A stretch of 64,000 nt of DNA, taken from assembly GCF_013170805.1 (NCBI RefSeq), contig NZ_CP051293.1, positions 4,532,001-4,596,000 on the forward strand. The letters are read 5' to 3'. Under the pieces are notes generated by a model that saw only the letters and a program-made list of their open reading frames with translations, did not search any database and was not told the origin of the DNA. Numbering within the stretch: position 1 is the stretch's first letter; the number at the start of each line of letters is the position of its first letter. The translations under genes and the position numbers were made by a program. This DNA is from Mesorhizobium sp. NZP2077. Lineage in GTDB: Bacteria > Pseudomonadota > Alphaproteobacteria > Rhizobiales > Rhizobiaceae. Positions 25,597 to 36,480 of this stretch are shown one piece after another.

Positions 25597-26523
25597 TCAG
25601 CCGGAAATCGTTGCGGGAAGCGAAATCCGATAGTCTGGCCCCCGATTCCTTGGCTTTCGCCACGGCCTCAGACGATCCTTCAATCTCGTTCGGACAACCG
25701 GCTTCTCGTAAAGCGGAGCCGGCAGGCCGGCGAGCGCATAGTAGTCGTCAAGGATGCTGGTCTGCAGCAGACGCTGCTCCTGTGTGAAGAAGCTGAAATG
25801 CGCCGCGACCAGATCGCCGAAAACCCTGCCCGGCCGATCGAGCTTTGCCGGCAAGGTCGCTGACAGCCATTCTTCCTCGTCATTTCCCGGCGGGTAGAAA
25901 GGTTCGCCGATTTCCAGGATATCCGACCCGAAAAACCCGATCGCGTTGATCGAGAAGCGCCCCAGCCTGACATCCCGGTCAGGCACGCGGAAATCACCCA
26001 GCCGGTTCGTTCGCACAGCCTCGATGAACACCGGATGAAGCGCCTCGGGAAAGCTCGCATGTGCCCAGGAATAGGGACACATCGCCTGGCAGGTAAGCGG
26101 TCCGTCGATCAGAACCCTGGAAAGATCCTTGATTAGGCTGTTGCAGACCGCGTTGTTGATGATGAGCGGTGCATACCAGAGGGCCGCCCCCTTTTGCGCC
26201 ATGGCCCGGGCCTTGAATCTGGGGAGGAAGCCCTCCTCCAGAAAAACCACGTCGTCGTCGAGACGCAGATAGAGAGCGTCGGCGTCGTCACAGAAGCGAA
26301 AGAACCTGCCGATGACGTCGATGGTGCCGTCGGCGTTTGGAAGCGTCTTTATCTTGCAGCGTGGATCGCTGGCTGCCAATCGCCGGAGATAGGCGCGGTC
26401 GGCGTCGTTGCGGCAATTGTCCCACAGATGCCATTCGTGCACCTCGGGACTTTTCAGAACATGGTGGCTGAGCAGGCGCAGGTACTTCTCGCGGCCTGCC
26501 GGGGTCACAACAATCAGCTTCAT
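25597..26523 (-). CDS. Glycosyltransferase-like protein
   Basis: The 308-residue protein resembles a GT-A type transferase: MKLIVVTPAGREKYLRLL at the start, then ALYLRLDDDVVFLEEGFLPR with a DDD triad likely to bind a metal and nucleotide sugar. The C-terminal half contains FGDLVAAHFSFFTQEQRLL. I do not know its acceptor. It is divergent from glf and near a UXS-like gene, so surface polysaccharide or glycan synthesis is likely. Confidence 0.65.
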   Translation of the reverse strand: MKLIVVTPAGREKYLRLLSHHVLKSPEVHEWHLWDNCRNDADRAYLRRLAASDPRCKIKTLPNADGTIDVIGRFFRFCDDADALYLRLDDDVVFLEEGFLPRFKARAMAQKGAALWYAPLIINNAVCNSLIKDLSRVLIDGPLTCQAMCPYSWAHASFPEALHPVFIEAVRTNRLGDFRVPDRDVRLGRFSINAIGFFGSDILEIGEPFYPPGNDEEEWLSATLPAKLDRPGRVFGDLVAAHFSFFTQEQRLLQTSILDDYYALAGLPAPLYEKPVVRTRLKDRLRPWRKPRNRGPDYRISLPATISG

Positions 26524-28042
<1,519 letters not shown>

Positions 28043-28057
28043 CGGTCGAGGTCAGGC

Positions 28058-29029
28058 TCAGGCTGACGCCGCCGATCTGCTGTCAGTCGAAATCTGTCGG
28101 CGAAACCATTCGAAGGTGCGCCGTATCCCTTCCTGGTAGCTGGTCTTTGCCTCCCATCCGGGAAGAACCTGTCTTGCCAAGGTCAAGTCCGGGCACCGGT
28201 TCGTCGGATCCTGCGGGGCAGGCGCATGGTGTTCGATGCGGCTGCCCGGCACAAGCGAACTGACGAATTTCGCGGTCTCGAGAACCGAGACCTCGCGATT
28301 GTTGCCGATGTTCAAGGGGCCGCGGGGCGAGATGCTGTCACGCCAGAAGAAACGCTCCAACCCATCGACGATATCGTCGACGTAGCCCCAGCTGCGCGAT
28401 TGCGAGCCGTCGCCATAGACGGTCAGGATTCCCGTGGTCAGGGCCTGGCTGACAAAATTCGAAACAGCGCGGCCATCATCGATGCGCGTTCGCGGCCCAT
28501 AGGTGTTGAACAACCTGACGACGCGGACATCGAGCCCGCTGACGCGTTGCTCTTCGAACAGCAGCGCCTCGGTACAGCGCTTGCTTTCATCATAGGAAGC
28601 CCTTGGCCCGGTGCAGTCCACGGATCCCCGGTAGCTCTCCGGTTGCGGCGACACCATGGGATCGCCATAGACTTCCGAGGTCGAGGCGAAACAGAAGCGG
28701 CCGCCGGGCCTGAGCAACGATAGAAGATTGAGCGCGCCGCCTATGTTGGCCCTGATCGTGCGCGCCGGCTCGCGCATGTACCATATGGGCGAAGCCGGTG
28801 ACGCCAGATGGATGATCTCATCGAAATGCCGGGTGGCCGTGAAGCTTTCGGCATCGGCAATCCGCAGGTTGAAACGCGGATCCGCGACATGGGCAATGTT
28901 GTCGCGCAATCCGGTCCACAGATTGTCGACGACGACAAGCGTTTCCAGATCATCGCGCCGCAGCAGGCGATCGACAAGATGGGAGCCAATGAAGCCGCAG
29001 CCCCCAGAAACCAACACACTGCGCGCCAT
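28058..29029 (-). CDS. NAD-dependent epimerase/dehydratase, UDP-glucuronate decarboxylase-like
   Basis: The 323-residue extended SDR has the fingerprint VLVSGGCGFIGSHLVDRLL, the active-site Tyr/Lys in SYDESKRC and the Ser/Thr in FASTSEVYGDP. The segments HLASPASPIWYMREPARTIR and RLFNTYGPRTRIDDGR, together with SRSWGYVDDIVDGL, are typical of UXS enzymes that make UDP-xylose. A related epimerase cannot be excluded. The ATG at 29029 has GGGGAG upstream. Confidence 0.8.
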   Translation of the reverse strand: MARSVLVSGGCGFIGSHLVDRLLRRDDLETLVVVDNLWTGLRDNIAHVADPRFNLRIADAESFTATRHFDEIIHLASPASPIWYMREPARTIRANIGGALNLLSLLRPGGRFCFASTSEVYGDPMVSPQPESYRGSVDCTGPRASYDESKRCTEALLFEEQRVSGLDVRVVRLFNTYGPRTRIDDGRAVSNFVSQALTTGILTVYGDGSQSRSWGYVDDIVDGLERFFWRDSISPRGPLNIGNNREVSVLETAKFVSSLVPGSRIEHHAPAPQDPTNRCPDLTLARQVLPGWEAKTSYQEGIRRTFEWFRRQISTDSRSAASA

Positions 29030-29255
29030 GCGCACTCCCCTTCAGAAAACTCGACCGGTCAACGCGCCGCATGGCTTGTTTCGCGGGACGATGGGACCAA
29101 GGTCCTATCCCGATCCGGAAGTCTTCTAACAGTGCTTTCATCGATGCCGCAATTGCAACGATCAAACTTGTCTTGCGCCAGCCGATGACCAGTCCCCCGA
29201 GGATGAAACCGTGACCGGGATATATGGCGCGGACGGGTGCGCGGATTTTGGCGAC

Positions 29256-29420
29256 CTACAGTGCCCTTTGCGGGCAAGGCATTCCCGTGGCATCGCCACA
29301 GCGTGAGGCCGTGGGCAGCGGTCTGTTACTCATTGCTTCCGACTGGCGCACAAGCTCGGCGAAGACCAGCGCGAAGCTACCCAGCATGAGAAAGACGATG
29401 ATCAGGCGTGCTACCGGCAA
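29256..29420 (-). CDS. Possible small membrane protein
   Basis: A 54-residue ORF from TTG, with GAGG eight bases upstream. It has one clear membrane helix (RLIIVFLMLGSFALVFAEL) and a short polar C-terminus with two Cys. The length, start codon and helix fit small rhizobial inner-membrane proteins, but I do not recognise a family. The frame stays open further upstream with no better start. Confidence 0.4.
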   Translation of the reverse strand: MPVARLIIVFLMLGSFALVFAELVRQSEAMSNRPLPTASRCGDATGMPCPQRAL

Positions 29421-29784
29421 TATGTCGGCCTCGTCTGGCTGGTGCGTGCCCCCGACATCAGGATAGTCCCGGGATGATACGCACAAATCAAATGTGCCAC
29501 AGCGTGCTTCGGCATCCCGAAGGATACTGCGGTGCTGCGGGCGCCCCCACGCCATCCATCCCGGCTAACATGATCGATCCGCCTTTACGAGAGTTTAAGC
29601 CCCGCCTTAACCATCACATTCACTCGCGCCCTGTCATGAAGCGCGACCTGCCGGTCCTGGCGACGCCGTCGCGGCATGGCTTTGCCCACCGGCGCAACGG
29701 CTCTCTTTGCAGAGCCGCCCGCACCATGCTACCCCGGCGCTGGCGCGACCAGACCCGCCGCCAATCGGTCGCGATCGGGGAGCC
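29421..29784. other. Intergenic region upstream of nadK
   Basis: A 364-bp stretch between a possible small membrane gene and nadK. Open frames here have unlikely composition. The end should contain the nadK promoter. I see no tRNA, repeat or clear terminator. Confidence 0.4.
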
Positions 29785-30558
29785 ATGAGCACAGCCGCCA
29801 ACAGCATCGCCTTCGTCTCGTCCGACACAGCAGACGCCATGGCGGCGCTGGAAAGTCTGTCGGCGCGTTATGGCCAATGTTCGATCGCGGAGGCCGCAGT
29901 CGTGGTGGCCCTGGGCGGCGACGGCTTCCTGCTGCAGACCTTGCGCGACACGATGGGAACGGGAAAGAAGGTCTACGGCATGAACCGTGGCACCATCGGG
30001 TTCCTGATGAATGAGTATCGTTCCGGGGGACTCACCGAGCGAATCGCGGCCGCGGTCGCCGAAACCATCCGCCCGCTGGAAATGCTGGCCGTCACCTCGG
30101 AAGGCGAAACCGTTTCGGCGCTGGCGATCAACGAAGTTGCGCTGTGGCGCCAATCCTATCAGACAGCCAAGATCCGCATCAGCGTCGATGAACAGATCCG
30201 GCTCGAGGAACTGAGCTGCGACGGCGTCATGATCGCCACGCCAGCCGGATCCACCGCCTACAACCTCTCCGCACACGGCCCGATCCTGCCGCTCGACGCA
30301 CCACTGCTGGCGCTGACCCCAGTCAGCCCGTTTCGCCCACGCCGTTGGCGTGGCGCTTTGCTCTCCAACAAGGCAACCGTGCGCTTCGACATTCTGGAGC
30401 CGGAAAAACGGCCGGTGAACGCCGCCGCCGATCACACCGAGGTCAAGGCGGTGACTTCGGTGACGGTGCGGGAATCGCCGACGGCGACGGCGACATTGCT
30501 GTTCGATCCCAATCATTCCTGGAACGAGCGCATCCTTGCCGAACAGTTCCGCTACTGA
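29785..30558 (+). CDS. nadK: NAD kinase
   Basis: NadK phosphorylates NAD to NADP. The 257-residue protein has the catalytic [10 protein letters not shown] motif, [21 protein letters not shown], and the [18 protein letters not shown] block that is characteristic of the family. The ATG is preceded by GGGGAG. The short alphaproteobacterial form lacks the long N-terminal regions of other NAD kinases. It stands ahead of a helicase gene that has its own promoter. Confidence 0.94.
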   Translation: MSTAANSIAFVSSDTADAMAALESLSARYGQCSIAEAAVVVALGGDGFLLQTLRDTMGTGKKVYGMNRGTIGFLMNEYRSGGLTERIAAAVAETIRPLEMLAVTSEGETVSALAINEVALWRQSYQTAKIRISVDEQIRLEELSCDGVMIATPAGSTAYNLSAHGPILPLDAPLLALTPVSPFRPRRWRGALLSNKATVRFDILEPEKRPVNAAADHTEVKAVTSVTVRESPTATATLLFDPNHSWNERILAEQFRY

Positions 30559-30640
30559 GCCGGCACACAGACAGGCGGTCGGATTAAGCATCGCGATTAA
30601 GGTTACAACTTCACAATCGCGCCAATCCCGCCCGTTTCTG

Positions 30641-30669
30641 TTGACAAATCGCGGACTTGCGCCTAATCG
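30641..30669 (+). promoter_or_regulatory. Sigma-70 type promoter of the helicase gene
   Basis: TTGACA (30641-30646) is followed after exactly 17 bp by TAATCG (30664-30669), close to the housekeeping consensus. Transcription would begin near 30676. Copies of an AATCGC motif (30614, 30648, 30665, and inverted at 30591) overlap or flank it. Confidence 0.65.
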
Positions 30670-30750
30670 CAATACCAATCTTGCAGGCGCGTGGCGCTTG
30701 CCGCGACAGACGCCGTTGCGCTTCCCCGAACCAGCCAAAGACAACAACAC

Positions 30751-32343
<1,593 letters not shown>

Positions 32344-32358
32344 TCTCAGTCCGCTTTG

Positions 32359-32388
32359 GAAGGCAAGCCACCGATCCGGCTTGCCTTC
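32359..32388. terminator. Hairpin between helicase and convergent gene
   Basis: A perfect 11-bp stem (32359-32369 with 32378-32388, 8-nt loop) lies 16 bp after the helicase stop and 29 bp after the end of the converging secreted-protein gene. T-runs are weak, so it is a terminator-like hairpin. Confidence 0.6.
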
Positions 32389-32416
32389 GCAGTAAGCGTC
32401 TGGCTCAGCTCGGCTG

Positions 32417-33022
32417 TTACATCGGCCCGGGCATCATCTTGGTCGGTTTCTCCAGCATCGGAAAGTCGGCCTTGTTGCATTTCACGTTCGGGTTCGTCGG
32501 ACTGAACATGCCGTTCGGATTGTCCCTGAACAGCCAGGCGTGAAGATCGTAGTGGACGAACTCCCTCGGAATGAGCGGATAGTGTCCCTCCATCGGCCCC
32601 ATGAAGGTTTGGCCAAACAGCTTCGGCGGCGCTTTGACGTCCGGGGTCAGAGGCACCAGCCATTCCACGCCGACCAACTTCAGGCCTTTCTTGGTCGGCT
32701 CGTAGATCAGGACGTTGGGCTTCATCGGGTCGAGTTTCTGGCCGACACTTGGAACGTTGACGAAATGGATGCCCATGGCGCCTTTCGGGTATTCCATCGA
32801 GCCCGGTATCTTTTCTCCGCTGTAGTAGACGCAGCCGACGGTCGAGAGATAGAGGTCGCGAACGGCGGCGGTGTAGTCTTCATATTTGGCGAGCGATTTT
32901 TTCAAGGCATCGATGTCGGCTTTGTTGGCGTCCTCGGCCCAAGCCGTAGCGACCCCCAACCATGCGCCTACAACACCGGTCAAAACGAGGACGCCGCAGC
33001 GCCCAAGGCCTGTTCTCATCAT
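32417..33022 (-). CDS. Secreted protein of unknown function
   Basis: The 201-residue protein has a signal peptide (GVLVLTGVVGAWLGVATAWA) and a mature part without recognised domains. It is rich in Pro and aromatic residues: MEYPKGAMGIHFVNVPSVGQ, VLIYEPTKKGLKLVGVEWLV, then YDLHAWLFRDNPNGMFSPTN close to the C-terminus. The overall pattern (HFVN, VLIYEP, HAWLFRDNPNGMF) recurs in small proteobacterial periplasmic proteins with no assigned role. GGGAGGA stands before the two adjacent ATG codons. Confidence 0.65.
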   Translation of the reverse strand: MMRTGLGRCGVLVLTGVVGAWLGVATAWAEDANKADIDALKKSLAKYEDYTAAVRDLYLSTVGCVYYSGEKIPGSMEYPKGAMGIHFVNVPSVGQKLDPMKPNVLIYEPTKKGLKLVGVEWLVPLTPDVKAPPKLFGQTFMGPMEGHYPLIPREFVHYDLHAWLFRDNPNGMFSPTNPNVKCNKADFPMLEKPTKMMPGPM

Positions 33023-33215
33023 GCATTCCTCCCAGACTTTCTGATCTGGCCGTGCAAGACCGAGGCGGAAAATGCTGATTGCGCGGCCAGTTGTGCTCGC
33101 CTCATCCCCTCCGGAACAGCGACGATGCTATCCCTTTCGATGACTGCGGGAAAGTCGTTTATGAGAACCAACTAAAGCTCTGGCGCGCCGTATCTGAAGA
33201 GCATCGACGCTCTCA

Positions 33216-33243
33216 AATAAAAACGGCCCCTTGCGGGGCCGTC
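33216..33243 (-). terminator. Terminator of the OmpA-like gene
   Basis: On the minus strand an 8-bp GC-rich stem (ACGGCCCC with GGGGCCGT, tetraloop GCAA) is followed by TTTTTATTT. It begins 21 bp after the stop of the lipoprotein gene. Confidence 0.9.
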
Positions 33244-33263
33244 TTCGTTTCATATCGATACCC

Positions 33264-33914
33264 TCAGGTGAGCGGTGAAAGCTGGATTTCGACGCGGCGG
33301 TTCTGCTCGCGGCCGGCGGCCGTCGCATTGGAAGCGATCGGCCGCGTCTTGCCGAAGCCGGTGACGGCGAAGCGGCGCTGATCGACGCCCTGACCGGACA
33401 GATAGTTAGCGACCGCCAGCGCGCGGCGCTGCGACAGATCGAAATTGTGCTGTTCGCCTCCGGTCGAATCGGTATGGCCGAACACGTCGACCGTGGTCTG
33501 CTTGAACTTCTTCAGCACCAGAGCAACCGAGTTCAGCACCGGATAGAAGCCGGGCTTCACCGCATCCTGATCGACATTGAAGGTGATGTCAGACGGCATA
33601 TTGAGGATGATCTGGTCGCCACTACGGGTGACGCTGACGCCAGTGCCCTCGAGCTGCCGGCGCAGTTCAGCTTCGTTCTGATCCATGGTGGCGCCGATGG
33701 CGCCGCCGGCCAGCGCACCGATGCCGGCGCCGATCAGCGCGTTGCGGCGGTCATTGCCGCCGGCAAGCAGACCAAGGCTGGCGCCCGCCAGGGCACCAAG
33801 ACCGGCACCCGCGGCGGTGTTGGAAATCTTCTGGTCGCCCGTATACGGATCGGTGGTGGTGCAAGCGCTCACGAGCAAAGCCGTCGCCACGACGACGAGC
33901 ACGGTCTTCTTCAT
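33264..33914 (-). CDS. OmpA-family outer-membrane lipoprotein
   Basis: The 216-residue protein begins MKKTVLVVVATALLVSACTT; SAC fits a lipobox. A glycine-zipper-like region (GAGLGALAGASLGLLAGG, GAGIGALAGGAIGATMD) follows. The C-terminal OmpA/Pal peptidoglycan-binding domain (about 105-216) has VDVFGHTDSTGGEQHNFDLS and the terminal RNRRVEIQL. It tethers the outer membrane to peptidoglycan. The E. coli YiaD type is the closest layout I know. A GAGAGGGA ribosome site precedes the ATG. Confidence 0.9.
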   Translation of the reverse strand: MKKTVLVVVATALLVSACTTTDPYTGDQKISNTAAGAGLGALAGASLGLLAGGNDRRNALIGAGIGALAGGAIGATMDQNEAELRRQLEGTGVSVTRSGDQIILNMPSDITFNVDQDAVKPGFYPVLNSVALVLKKFKQTTVDVFGHTDSTGGEQHNFDLSQRRALAVANYLSGQGVDQRRFAVTGFGKTRPIASNATAAGREQNRRVEIQLSPLT

Positions 33915-34065
33915 AGATGGTCCCTCTCCAAGTCGCGCCTTTTCCGACGGCGCCAAATCAGCCCTTGCCTCGACTTGTACCATGAATTGCGGCGAAAAGC
34001 GGAACGGGAAAAGCGCCCACCACGGCTTTTCCCGGGGTCAGTCAGGTGACAGCCGCCTTGGCCGG

Positions 34066-34434
34066 CTACCAGAGATTCTTGCCGTCAATCACCACCACTT
34101 CCACTGCGTCGAGATCGAAATCATCGAACAGCCGCGAATTGACGCTGATCTTGGGATTGTCAAAATCCGGCTTGCCTGTCGACCAATCCGGCGTTTGCGT
34201 GAAGGTGCCGCAGCCGCAAGTGGCGCAAAAACCGTGTTTTACGGTTTTCGAGCCCCACTCATAGACAGAAACGTTTTCCAGCGGGCTGGTGAGCTTGAAT
34301 TGCGACGGGATGTAATAGGCCCAGAGCGAGCCGCGTTTCGAGCAGAACGAACAGGTGCACTGCGTCACCGTGTGCGGTGCCTCTGAAACCTCGAACGTCG
34401 TCGCCCTGCAGTGGCAGCTTGCCTTGATGGTCAT
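34066..34434 (-). CDS. GFA/CENP-V family protein
   Basis: The 122-residue protein belongs to the glutathione-dependent formaldehyde-activating fold: CHC near residue 8, QCTCSFCSKRGS in the middle and FCATCGCGTF after, giving the Cys ligands of the family's zinc sites. Most members have unknown substrates and many do not act on formaldehyde. The ATG at 34434 has GGAGAGG at a better distance than the two in-frame starts before it. Confidence 0.85.
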   Translation of the reverse strand: MTIKASCHCRATTFEVSEAPHTVTQCTCSFCSKRGSLWAYYIPSQFKLTSPLENVSVYEWGSKTVKHGFCATCGCGTFTQTPDWSTGKPDFDNPKISVNSRLFDDFDLDAVEVVVIDGKNLW

Positions 34435-34541
34435 CAACATCACCTCTCCATTGTCCGCCGCCCATGCGGCAGGGCACCATAAAGAAGCGATCGTGACAAC
34501 TGCCCGTCAGCAGGCTCTACGCCGAGCTGCCGACAGCAAAT

Positions 34542-34919
34542 TCAGTAGGACGATGGCGGCACGAACAGGCAGATGGTCTTGCCGGCATCGAGCCCGGCTT
34601 GATGCGCGCACCAATGGAATTCTCCGTCGGGCGAATCCTTGACCCGTCTGTCGCTGTACGCCACCACCTCCCCGGTGTCCTTGATGACATAGCCTTCCGG
34701 GCGCTCGCTGATCGATGTTTGCGAAACCTCGTGACAGTCGTAGTTCGCACAGCAGGCAAACGGATAACTCCAGCCTTGCGGCTTGGCCGCGGTCGGCTTG
34801 GCGTCATGCGCCAGGGCCGGCGCCGACAGCAGCGCGATCACGCACGCCGCGCAAAAGGGAATGACAAGCTGGCCAACCGATGGAACGGCGATGGCCGATC
34901 TGGAACTGGCAGCAGACAT
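34542..34919 (-). CDS. Secreted Cys-containing protein of unknown function
   Basis: The 125-residue protein has a long signal peptide (about 38 residues, ...CVIALLSAPALAH). The mature part has WSYPFACCANYDCHEVS, a GYVIKDTGEVVAYSDRRVKDS stretch and FHWCAHQAG with a final CLFVPPSSY. The five mature Cys suggest disulfides or metal binding. This pattern is common in rhizobial small secreted proteins with no assigned role. AAAGGA stands before the ATG. Confidence 0.65.
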   Translation of the reverse strand: MSAASSRSAIAVPSVGQLVIPFCAACVIALLSAPALAHDAKPTAAKPQGWSYPFACCANYDCHEVSQTSISERPEGYVIKDTGEVVAYSDRRVKDSPDGEFHWCAHQAGLDAGKTICLFVPPSSY

Positions 34920-35222
34920 GGGAACGTTCCTTTCAAACGAGGTTCAAGCGTTTCGCTTGCCCGTTCCTGGAACGTGTCTTCCCAGCGGCCAATCGTCAGC
35001 AGATATGCCACGACCGGCCATAAATGCTTTTGTCTCCTCCTGCCTCAAAGGTGAGCCTAAATGTGAGTCGGCGCAAGAAATAGATGCGTGACCAGCCTGC
35101 ACCCAGTTCCTCGCCCGCCCAAGGCAACAACCGGATGACCTCACAACTACGGCAGTCGACGTCGGTGATGGCCACTTCGTTCTGTGCGAACCGTCACAAT
35201 TCAGGTTTGGCGGCGGACGGCG
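34920..35222. other. Intergenic region downstream of prfB
   Basis: A 303-bp gap between the secreted Cys-protein gene and the end of prfB. Open frames present here have unlikely amino-acid composition. No terminator or RNA gene stands out. Confidence 0.4.
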
Positions 35223-36354
35223 CTAGTCCAGATCCGCCACGGCCTCACCGGCGCCGCCCTCGATGCGCTGCGACAGCGAGGCCTCCATGAAATCGTCGAG
35301 GTCGCCATCGAGCACGCTCGACGGGCTGGTGCTTTCGACGCCGGTGCGCAGATCCTTCACCAGCTGGTAGGGCTGCAGCACGTAGGAGCGGATCTGGTGA
35401 CCCCAGCCGATATCGCTCTTTGAGGCTTCGGTGGCGTTGGCGATGGCCTCACGCTTCTTCAGCTCTTCCTCGTAGAGACGTGAGCGCAGCATCTCCCAGG
35501 CCTTGGCCTTGTTCTTGTGCTGTGACCGTTCGGCCTGGCAGGCAACCGCGATGCCGGTAGCGATATGGGTGATGCGCACGGCCGAATCGGTGGTGTTGAC
35601 GTGCTGGCCGCCCGAACCCGACGAACGATAAGTGTCGATGCGCACGTCCGATTCGGAAACATCGATGTCGATCGTGTCGTCGATGACCGGATAGACCCAG
35701 ACGCTGGCGAAGGAGGTGTGCCGGCGCGCATTGCTGTCATAGGGCGAGATGCGCACCAGGCGGTGGACACCGGATTCCGTCTTCAGCCAGCCATAGGCAT
35801 TGTGCCCTTTGATCATGAGCGTGGCGGACTTGATGCCGGCTTCTTCGCCGTCATGCACCTCTAGCACCTCGACCTTGAAGCGGCGGCGCTCGGCCCAGCG
35901 CGTGTACATGCGCAGCAGCATCGAAGCCCAGTCCTGGCTTTCGGTGCCGCCTGCGCCGGCGTGGATTTCGAGATAGGTGTCGTTCGCGTCGGCTTCACCC
36001 GACAGCAGCGTTTCGACCTGGCGGGCCTTCGCCTCGCCCTGCATCGAGCGGATCGCTGCTTCGGCCTCGGCGATGACGCCCTCGTCGCCCTCTTCCTCGC
36101 CGAGCTGGATCAGGCCGATATTGTCTTCAAGCGCCTGGGTGATGCCTTTGACCGCCGCAATGCCTTCCTCGAGGCCCTGGCGTTCGCGCATCAGCTTCTG
36201 CGCTTCCAGCGGTTCGTTCCAGAGGCTGGCGTCCTCGGCACGGACATTCAGGTATTCAAGCCGCTTTATGGCCTGGTCCCAGTCAAAGATGCCTCCTCAG
36301 CAGGGTTATCGCCTGCCTGATCTCGTCGACAATATTCTGCGTTTCCGCGCGCAT
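35223..36354 (-). CDS. prfB: Peptide chain release factor 2, with programmed +1 frameshift
   Basis: RF2 reads UAA and UGA stops and releases the finished peptide. The gene starts at ATG 36354 with a 23-codon zero frame ending LLRRHL, then meets an in-frame UGA. A +1 slip at CTT-TGA-C resumes in frame as [12 protein letters not shown], giving 376 residues, the normal length. The GGQ motif that enters the peptidyl-transferase centre is at about 248-250, and the codon-recognition tripeptide is SPY here (SPF in E. coli). Expression is self-regulated through RF2 level. Calling the gene from 36191 would lose 54 residues. Confidence 0.96.
36282..36297 (-). promoter_or_regulatory. prfB programmed frameshift site
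   Basis: The minus strand reads AGGAGG-CAT-CTT-TGA-C. This is the full RF2 signal: an internal Shine-Dalgarno (36292-36297), three spacer bases, the slippery CTT (36286-36288) and the in-frame UGA (36283-36285) followed by C. Low RF2 slows termination and favours the shift. Confidence 0.97.
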
Positions 36355-36438
36355 GGCCTGGTATTTTGTCCTGTTGCTGAAGTGACACTTCGGTCGGCGC
36401 GATACATAGGGACGGCGCTGCCATGTGTAAAGCGAAAT

Positions 36439-36460
36439 GGGCCGGCCCCGAGGCCAGCCC
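36439..36460 (-). terminator. Possible terminator after mrcA
   Basis: A 9-base-each hairpin with one mismatch (GGGC-GGCC type arms, 4-nt loop) lies 21 bp after the mrcA stop and before prfB. On the minus strand it is followed by ATTTCG, a weak T-run, so partial read-through to prfB is possible. Confidence 0.5.
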
Positions 36461-36480
36461 AGCAGTCTGCATTGGACCGC

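Noticed and set aside
36191..36191. prfB start at this ATG
   Set aside because: It truncates RF2; the upstream frameshift signal and the family length place the true start at 36354.
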